The notes beneath the pieces are model-generated. The model was not told the DNA's origin. It was given only the letters and a program-made list of their open reading frames with translations, and searched no databases. This document shows positions 1 to 4,641 of a DNA stretch of 5,584 nt, in pieces; within the stretch, counting starts at the first letter, position 1; each line of letters opens with the position of its first letter. This DNA comes from Pseudomonadota bacterium (lineage in GTDB: Bacteria; Pseudomonadota; Gammaproteobacteria; Burkholderiales; Rhodocyclaceae): contig JAUPVD010000283.1 in NCBI GenBank assembly GCA_030917225.1, positions 1-5,584 on the forward strand, read 5' to 3'. The translations under genes were made by a program, and so were the position numbers.

Positions 1-27
1 GCCGTTTTTCTATGCAGGAGCATTTCG

Positions 28-393
28 ATGATCGCCGCCCTGACCCAACTCCTGATCTTCCAGCTTATCGGTGAAGTGATTGCCCGCGGGCTCAACCTGC
101 CGGTGCCCGGCCCAGTACTGGGCATGGCGCTGCTGTTTGCCGTCTTGTCGTTACGCAATGGCCCGAGCGAAACGCTGCAGACGACCAGCCAGACGCTGCT
201 CTCGCACCTCTCGCTGCTGTTCGTGCCGGCCGGCGTCGGCATCATCGTGCATCTCTCTCGCGTTGCCGACGAATGGCCGGCGCTGCTCGCCGCGCTGGTG
301 GTCAGCACCTTCGTCTCGATGGCCGTTACCGCACTGGTGATGAAGGCGCTCGCCCGCAAACCGGCCGCCACCGGCCACGGGAGCACATCATGA
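28..393 (+). CDS. CidA/LrgA-family inner-membrane protein
   Basis: A 121-residue membrane protein, the usual length for the LrgA/CidA/YohJ family. Four hydrophobic segments are visible at about residues 4-20, 27-43, 61-77 and 84-108, with a short basic, polar C-terminal tail. Family signatures are present: PVPGPVLGMALL (25-36) across TM2 and LLFVPAGVGIIVH (63-75) in TM3. The family was first described as holin-like, controlling murein hydrolases and cell lysis. More recent work on relatives (Bacillus PftAB, plastid PLGG1, E. coli YohJK) makes it one half of a small-carboxylate transporter with LrgB. The ATG is preceded by AGGAG at 16-20 with a 7-nt spacer, which supports this start. The stop overlaps the next ATG (ATGA, 390-393), so the two proteins are probably made together. 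The family call is firm. LrgA and CidA cannot be told apart from sequence, and the substrate is unknown. Confidence 0.93.
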   Translation: MIAALTQLLIFQLIGEVIARGLNLPVPGPVLGMALLFAVLSLRNGPSETLQTTSQTLLSHLSLLFVPAGVGIIVHLSRVADEWPALLAALVVSTFVSMAVTALVMKALARKPAATGHGSTS

Positions 394-1109
394 ACCCGCG
401 CATCACCGACCTCTGGGTCTATCTCTCGACCTCGCCGCTGCTCGGGCTGACGCTGACGCTCATCGCCTATCAGGGCGCGGTGTGGGTCAACAAGCGCTGC
501 GGCGGCTCACCGCTGGCCAACCCGGTGCTGATCGCGGTAACCGCACTGGTGGCACTGCTGCTCGCCACCGGCACGCCGTACCAGACCTACTTCGACGGCG
601 CGCAGTTCGTGCACTTCCTGCTCGGCCCGGCCACCGTGGCGCTGGCCATTCCGCTCTACGTGCATTTCCGGCGGGTGAAGGCGATGCTGTTGCCGATCGT
701 CGTCGGCCTCATCGCCGGCAGCCTGACCGCCGCCTTCTCGGCGCTGCTGGTCGCCAAGGCGCTCGGCGCCAGCGTGGCGACCCAACTCTCGCTGGCGCCG
801 AAATCGGTGACGACCCCGATCGCCATGGGCATCGCCGAACGCATCGGCGGCCTGCCCTCGCTCACCGCCGTGCTGGTCATCACCACCGGCATCCTCGGTG
901 CCGTCGCCGGCCGCTATCTGTTCGATGCGCTCGGCGTGCGCGACCCGGCGATCCGCGGCTTTGCCACCGGCGTCACCGCGCACGGCATCGGCACCGCCCG
1001 CGCCTTTCAGGAGAGCGAGCAGGCCGGCGCCTTCTCGGCACTGGCGATGGGCATGAACGGGCTGCTCACCGCCCTGCTGCTGCCGGTATTGCTGCCGCTG
1101 TTCATCTGA
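390..1109 (+). CDS. lrgB: LrgB-family membrane protein
   Basis: A 239-residue polytopic membrane protein of normal LrgB/CidB/YohK length, with about six to eight hydrophobic segments. Recognisable family blocks are NPVLI (44-48), YQTYFDG (64-70), LLGPATVALAIPLY (77-90), LAPKSVTTPIAM (135-146), GFATGVTAHGIGTARAF (190-206) and GAFSALAMGMNGL (213-225). It is the obligate partner of LrgA. In relatives the pair moves pyruvate, glycolate or 3-hydroxypropionate across the inner membrane, and older literature ties it to lysis control. The start is set by the ATGA overlap with the upstream gene and by GGGAG at 379-383, six bases before the ATG. The frame is open further upstream, but that would overlap most of lrgA and add a non-hydrophobic, Arg-rich stretch typical of an out-of-frame reading. 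The pair looks intact. The substrate cannot be read from the sequence. Confidence 0.95.
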   Translation: MNPRITDLWVYLSTSPLLGLTLTLIAYQGAVWVNKRCGGSPLANPVLIAVTALVALLLATGTPYQTYFDGAQFVHFLLGPATVALAIPLYVHFRRVKAMLLPIVVGLIAGSLTAAFSALLVAKALGASVATQLSLAPKSVTTPIAMGIAERIGGLPSLTAVLVITTGILGAVAGRYLFDALGVRDPAIRGFATGVTAHGIGTARAFQESEQAGAFSALAMGMNGLLTALLLPVLLPLFI

Positions 1110-1163
1110 TGCCGCAATGCGCAATTCACCACACCGACACGCCAAGACGTTAAGCTCGCGCCC

Positions 1164-2102
1164 ATGGACATCCTGATCGACATCATCCTCAAGGCCGGCC
1201 GCTCGGCGGTCGAGCTTTCGCTGTTCGTGCTGCTGCCGGTGATGGTGGTGATGCTTTCGCTGATGCGCCTGCTTGAGGCACGCAACGCGCTGGACTGGAT
1301 CGTCGGGCGCATTGCCCCGCTGCTCAAGCCCTTCGGCCTGACCGGGCTGGGAGTTTTTGCCGCGTTGCAGATCAACTTTGTCTGCTTCGCGGCGCCGATC
1401 GCCACGCTGGCGATGATGGAGCAGCGCGGCACTTCCGACCGCCACATCGCGGCAACCCTGGCCATGGTCTTCGCCATGACACAGGCCAACGCCTCGCTGC
1501 CGATGATGACCATGGGCCTCGACTTCGGCCCGACCCTGCTCTTTTCGGTGATCGGCGGACTGGCCGCCGCAGCAGCCACTTACTACCTGTTCGGCCGCAA
1601 CCTTTCGGCCACCGAGGCCAAGCTCGACGAAACGCTGCACCACCGTACGGCAGAAAGCGCCAAGGGCGTGCTCGACGTGATCAACCACGCCGGCGCCGAA
1701 GCTTTCAAGATTGCCGTTGGCGCCATCCCGATGCTGGTGCTGTCGCTGGTTGCCGTTACCGCACTGAAGCGTTTTGGTGCCATCGATGCCTTGACCGAAT
1801 TGCTGGCCCCCGTGCTGGCACTGGTGAATGTGGACCCGCTGCTGATCCTGCCGGCGCTGACCAAGTATCTTGCCGGCGGCACGGCGATGATGGGCGTGGT
1901 CGACGACATGCGCCGCGCCGGACAGATGAGTGCCGAACTGCTCAATGCCAGCGCCGGCTTTCTGATTCACCCGTTCGACATTCCCGGTGTTGCCGTGCTC
2001 ATCACCGCCGGCAAGCGCGTTGCCGCCGTGTGGAAACCGGCCGCGCTCGGCGCCTGTGTCGGCATTGGCGTACGCACGCTGGGGCACGCTTTTTTCGTTT
2101 GA
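1164..2102 (+). CDS. Two-half Gate (nucleoside-recognition) domain membrane protein
   Basis: A 312-residue hydrophobic protein with two related halves, about residues 15-140 and 175-308, separated by a charged soluble linker (about 145-172, rich in E, K, D and H). Both halves have the Gate-domain look. The first contains ALQINFVCFAAPIATLAM (67-84) and a Met-rich MVFAMTQANASLPMMTMG (101-118). The second contains LPALTKYLAGGTAMMGVV (229-246) and FLIHPFDIPG (266-275). Gate domains occur in SpmA/SpmB, FeoB and concentrative nucleoside transporters, so a role at or in the inner membrane, perhaps transport, is inferred. The substrate is unknown. It follows lrgB on the same strand after 54 bp and may share its transcript. 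The ATG at 1164 is the first ATG, GTG or TTG after the in-frame lrgB stop, so the start is well bounded even though no clear Shine-Dalgarno precedes it. The family is fairly sure and the function is open. Confidence 0.88.
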   Translation: MDILIDIILKAGRSAVELSLFVLLPVMVVMLSLMRLLEARNALDWIVGRIAPLLKPFGLTGLGVFAALQINFVCFAAPIATLAMMEQRGTSDRHIAATLAMVFAMTQANASLPMMTMGLDFGPTLLFSVIGGLAAAAATYYLFGRNLSATEAKLDETLHHRTAESAKGVLDVINHAGAEAFKIAVGAIPMLVLSLVAVTALKRFGAIDALTELLAPVLALVNVDPLLILPALTKYLAGGTAMMGVVDDMRRAGQMSAELLNASAGFLIHPFDIPGVAVLITAGKRVAAVWKPAALGACVGIGVRTLGHAFFV

Positions 2103-2135
2103 GGCCAAGCGCAATAATCTTACGAATCGTGCAAA

Positions 2136-2162
2136 TTGCGCCAAATGGCAAATTGGCTGCAA
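2136..2162. other. Bulged hairpin in convergent intergenic gap
   Basis: The 116-bp A-rich gap (2103-2218) between the convergent Gate and MazG-type genes holds one clear dyad. TTGCGCCAA (2136-2144) pairs with TTGGC-T-GCAA (2153-2162) as nine base pairs, with a single bulged T at 2158 and an 8-base loop. It lies 34 bases after the Gate stop. There is no T-run directly after either arm (only TTTGC on the - strand), so it is not a standard intrinsic terminator. It could protect mRNA 3' ends or be a weak bidirectional terminator. Part of the stem lies in a direct repeat, GCAAATTG, at 2131-2138 and 2148-2155. Nothing else is recognisable in the gap. Confidence 0.35.
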
Positions 2163-2218
2163 CGCTCACCACGACGAGAACTCAACAAAAACATTGCAAA
2201 ATACGCCACGCAGAACGG

Positions 2219-2566
2219 CTATAAATCGGTGTATTTCACCGCCCGCCCCTGCACCTTCTCCGGCGGATATTTGCGGCGGTTTTCCACCATTTTGCTGGCG
2301 AAGGCTTCAGCGAGGTCGATATCGAGCAGGTCGGCAACGCGGATGACGCCCATCAGCACATCCGAAAGTTCGTCAGCCACGGCCTTGCGCCGTTCGGGGG
2401 GTAGCGTGAAACTTTCGGCCTCCGAACACCACTGGAAATGCTCCAGCACCTCGGCCGCTTCGACCGAGAGGGCGATGGCCAGATTTTTCGGGTTGTGGTG
2501 CTGATCCCAGCCGCGTTCGGTGACAAATTGGCGAACGACGGCACGCAGTTCTTCAAGCTGGTTCAT
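2219..2566 (-). CDS. MazG-like nucleotide pyrophosphohydrolase (DCTPP1/RS21-C6 type)
   Basis: A 115-residue all-alpha protein, the normal length of the compact single-domain dCTPase-like branch of the MazG superfamily. The Mg-binding motif EXXE...EXXD is intact: E36 and E39 in SVEAAEV, then E66 and D69 in DELSDV. Other family blocks are HNPKNLAIAL (24-33), FQW (44-46) and the C-terminal KMVENRRKYPPEKVQGR (92-108). Relatives hydrolyse (d)NTPs, often dCTP and modified dCTPs, to the monophosphate and pyrophosphate as cytoplasmic house-cleaning. Exact specificity is not readable here. The ATG at 2564-2566 is the only start that gives a normal N-terminus; the frame runs on upstream but with Arg/Ser-rich non-homologous sequence. 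No good Shine-Dalgarno precedes it. It is convergent with the Gate gene and divergent from the M48 gene. It shows no sign of belonging to a toxin-antitoxin module. Confidence 0.93.
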   Translation of the reverse strand: MNQLEELRAVVRQFVTERGWDQHHNPKNLAIALSVEAAEVLEHFQWCSEAESFTLPPERRKAVADELSDVLMGVIRVADLLDIDLAEAFASKMVENRRKYPPEKVQGRAVKYTDL

Positions 2567-2589
2567 GGCAGATCGGCGAGTGGAGGTTG

Positions 2590-2598
2590 TGCTACTGT
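2590..2598 (+). promoter_or_regulatory. Candidate extended -10 promoter for the M48 gene
   Basis: TGCTACTGT fits an extended -10 element (TGn followed by a TATAAT-like hexamer, TACTGT). No convincing -35 lies 16-18 bases upstream, as is often so for extended -10 promoters. Transcription would begin near 2605, about 29 bases before the GTG chosen for the M48 gene and downstream of the earlier in-frame starts at 2565, 2580 and 2589. It overlaps the - strand -10 candidate. Confidence 0.3.
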
Positions 2599-2622
2599 AT
2601 CCCCCCGTTTTCCTCCTGACCA
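2594..2622 (-). promoter_or_regulatory. Candidate promoter for the MazG-type gene
   Basis: Read on the - strand, TGGTCA (2622-2617, four of six matches to TTGACA) is followed after exactly 17 bases by TACAGT (2599-2594, four of six to TATAAT). A transcript starting about seven bases further on would have a leader of roughly 20 nt before the MazG-type ATG. The boxes are imperfect and the match is by eye only. Confidence 0.3.
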
Positions 2623-2633
2623 GACCGACTGCC

Positions 2634-3437
2634 GTGCATCGCTTCTCGCTCCTCCTTGCCAGCCTGTTTTCTCTTTCCCTCGCGCTGCCTGCCTTGGCGG
2701 AAGGCGTCGACGTGGGCAAACCTTCGATGCTGCGCAACCTGGTGCCGGCCGACCAGCTTGAACGTTCCTCGGCACGCCAGTATCGGGACATGATGAACGA
2801 AGCCGCGGCAAAAAAGGCGCTGGCGCCCGATGACCATCCGCAATTGCAGCGTCTGCGCGGCATTGCCAGACGCATGCTGCCGCACGCGAAACGCTTCAAC
2901 CCGCGCGCCGAAAAATGGCAGTGGGAAATCAACCTGATCGGCTCGAAACAGGTCAACGCCTTTTGCATGCCGGGCGGCAAAATTGCGGCCTACACCGGCC
3001 TGATCGAAGGCTTGAAGCTGACTGACGATGAAATCGGCGTGGTCATCGGCCACGAGATTGCACATGCCCTGCGCGAGCACGCCCGCGAGCGCGTGGCCAA
3101 AAACGAACTGACCAGCCTCGGCGCTGTTCTGCTCGGCGAGTTCATTGGTGGCGGCCGCTACACCGATGCTTTCCAGCTCGGCGGCAACCTGCTGACGCTG
3201 AAGTTTTCCCGCGATGACGAAACCGAGGCCGATGTTGTCGGGTTGGAGCTGACCGCGCGCGGTGGTTTCGACCCGCGCGCCGGCATTACGCTGTGGCAAA
3301 AGATGGGGGCTGCCAGCAAGGGCGAACCCTTCGCCTGGCTGTCGACCCACCCGGCGGGAAACAATCGCATCAAGGAAATCGAGCGGCAGTTGCCACAGGT
3401 CATGCCGATCTACGAGCAGGCGCGCAGCAAATACTGA
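2634..3437 (+). CDS. Periplasmic M48-family zinc metallopeptidase (LoiP/YcaL/BepA-like)
   Basis: From the GTG at 2634 the protein has 267 residues. It begins with a Sec signal peptide: basic HR, a Leu/Ser-rich core, and ALA at 20-22 before EG. There is no lipobox Cys, so the mature enzyme should be soluble in the periplasm, unlike the lipoproteins LoiP and YcaL. The catalytic motif is GHEIAH (H140, E141, H144). The third zinc ligand is expected at E196 in SRDDETEAD, and the conserved STHP...RIKEIE block carries H239. NAFCMPGGKIAAYTGLI (108-124) is the usual edge-strand segment of the family. There are no C-terminal TPR repeats, so it matches the short form. Relatives degrade misfolded outer-membrane or periplasmic proteins. 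The start is chosen because it gives a standard signal peptide; earlier in-frame ATG/GTG codons at 2565, 2580 and 2589 would bury it. No clear ribosome binding site is visible. The stop lies 4 bp from the convergent CoA-transferase stop. Confidence 0.92.
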   Translation: MHRFSLLLASLFSLSLALPALAEGVDVGKPSMLRNLVPADQLERSSARQYRDMMNEAAAKKALAPDDHPQLQRLRGIARRMLPHAKRFNPRAEKWQWEINLIGSKQVNAFCMPGGKIAAYTGLIEGLKLTDDEIGVVIGHEIAHALREHARERVAKNELTSLGAVLLGEFIGGGRYTDAFQLGGNLLTLKFSRDDETEADVVGLELTARGGFDPRAGITLWQKMGAASKGEPFAWLSTHPAGNNRIKEIERQLPQVMPIYEQARSKY

Positions 3438-3441
3438 GCGT

Positions 3442-4641
3442 TCAGATGGCCCCGGCCTGGCGCAATGCGGCAATCGCCGCCGCGTCGTAACCCAAGCCCG
3501 ACAAAACGACATCGGTGTGTTCGCCAAGCGCCGGCCCCACCCATTCCATGCCGCCCGGTGTTTCCGAGAGTTTCGGTACTACGCCGGGCATACGGCATTC
3601 GCGGCCGTCTGCCAGCTTCACCGACTCCAGCATGCCGCGCGCGAGAAACTGCGGGTCGGCAAACATGTCGGCCACTGAGTAGATGCGCGATGCCGGCACT
3701 TCGGCCGCAGCCAGTGCGGCGAGCACTTCGGTTTCTGTCTGGCTACCGACCCAGGCATCGATCAAGGCATAGAGTTCATCGCGCCGCGCATCGCGGCCGG
3801 CATTGTCGGCAAGTGTCGGGTCGTCGGCCAGATCCTGCCGCCCCATGGCCAGCAGCAGGCGGCGGAAGATCGCATCGCCATTGGCGCCAACGGTGACATG
3901 CCGACCGTCCTTGGTCGTGTGGGTATTCGACGGGGTGATGCCGGGCATGATGTTGCCGGTGCGCTCGCGGACAAAGCCGAAAACGTCAAACTCCGGCACC
4001 AGCGACTCCATCATCGCGAACACCGCTTCATAGAGCGCAACATCGACCACCTGCCCCTTGCCGCCATTGACTTCCTTGTGGCGCAGGGCCATCAGCACGC
4101 CGATGACGCCCCACAGTGCAGCAATGGAATCGCCGATGGAAATACCGGTCTTCACCGGCGGCCGGTCGGGAAAGCCGGTGACGTAGCGTAGCCCACCCAT
4201 CGACTCGCCAATGGCGCCAAAACCCGGTTGCTGCGCCATCGGCCCGGTTTGCCCAAAGCCGGAAAGGCGCAGCATGACCAGACCAGGGTTTTCTGCCGCC
4301 AACACCTCCCAGCCGAGGCCGAGTTTTTCCAGCACACCTGGGCGGAAGTTCTCGACGACGATGTCAGCCTCCTTCACCAGCTTGCGGACAATGGCGAGAC
4401 CTTCCGGATGTTTCAGGTTCACCGTTACCGATTGCTTGTTGCGCGCCTGCAGCGACCACCACAGCGAGGTGCCTTCGTAGAGCTTGCGCCATTTGCGCAA
4501 GGGGTCGCCGCCATCGGGCGACTCGATCTTGATCACCTCGGCGCCAAACTCGGCCATGATGCGCGCGGCGAAAGGGCCGGCAATGAGGGTGCCGAGTTCG
4601 AGCACCTTGAGGCCGGCCAGGGGTTTTTGCGGCATCGTCAT
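3442..4641 (-). CDS. CaiB/BaiF-family (class III) CoA-transferase
   Basis: A 399-residue protein of typical family length. It has the N-terminal PLAGLKVLELGTLIAGPFAA (7-26) with FGAEVIKIE (32-40), then ENFRPG (97-102), LSGFGQTGP (126-134), and GDSIAALWG (170-178) in which D171 corresponds to the catalytic Asp. Further blocks are GGKGQVVDVALYEA (193-206), PSNTHTTKDGRHV (237-249) and DPQFLARGM (329-337). Class III transferases move CoA between carboxylic acids through an aspartyl-CoA anhydride. Known substrates of relatives include oxalate, carnitine, glutarate, citramalate and benzylsuccinate. The sequence alone does not identify the acid here, and no neighbouring pathway genes help. Two starts are possible, MTMPQ at 4641 and MPQ at 4635. 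The first is chosen because its ATG overlaps the upstream cyclase stop (ATGA) and AGGTGG lies seven bases before it. No promoter space exists, so it depends on the upstream transcript. Confidence 0.93.
   Translation of the reverse strand: MTMPQKPLAGLKVLELGTLIAGPFAARIMAEFGAEVIKIESPDGGDPLRKWRKLYEGTSLWWSLQARNKQSVTVNLKHPEGLAIVRKLVKEADIVVENFRPGVLEKLGLGWEVLAAENPGLVMLRLSGFGQTGPMAQQPGFGAIGESMGGLRYVTGFPDRPPVKTGISIGDSIAALWGVIGVLMALRHKEVNGGKGQVVDVALYEAVFAMMESLVPEFDVFGFVRERTGNIMPGITPSNTHTTKDGRHVTVGANGDAIFRRLLLAMGRQDLADDPTLADNAGRDARRDELYALIDAWVGSQTETEVLAALAAAEVPASRIYSVADMFADPQFLARGMLESVKLADGRECRMPGVVPKLSETPGGMEWVGPALGEHTDVVLSGLGYDAAAIAALRQAGAI

Noticed and set aside
273..389. Upstream extension of the LrgB frame.
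   Set aside because: It would overlap most of the 3' third of lrgA in another frame. The ATG at 390 has a good ribosome binding site and the ATGA overlap.
1107..1163. LrgB and the Gate protein are in the same reading frame, with only the lrgB TGA between them and 18 sense codons, suggesting stop readthrough to a fusion.
   Set aside because: Nothing around the TGA suggests recoding, both proteins have normal length, and an ATG begins the second. Frame agreement happens one time in three.
507..2162. A very long antisense open frame opposite lrgB and the Gate gene, with shorter ones nearby (e.g. 1007-1579).
   Set aside because: The translation is dominated by Gln, His, Arg and Gly with no domain-like order. 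The + strand genes have clear family motifs. It is a by-product of GC-rich codon bias.
2187..2191. An A5 run that reads as T5 on the - strand, after the MazG-type stop, as a possible terminator.
   Set aside because: I could not find a stem directly before it on the - strand, so an intrinsic terminator is not supported.
2219..2566. MazG-type gene as part of a toxin-antitoxin or phage-defence locus.
   Set aside because: No toxin, antitoxin, nuclease or phage gene is adjacent, and the protein is the compact dCTPase-like house-cleaning type.
2567..2980. N-terminal extension of the MazG-type frame.
   Set aside because: The added sequence is Arg/Ser-rich, lies antisense to the M48 gene, and the 115-residue version already matches the family length.
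2592..3527. An open frame of about 311 codons opposite the M48 gene.
   Set aside because: It lies wholly over a gene with an intact HExxH enzyme and runs into the next CDS; its composition is low-complexity and shows no motif.
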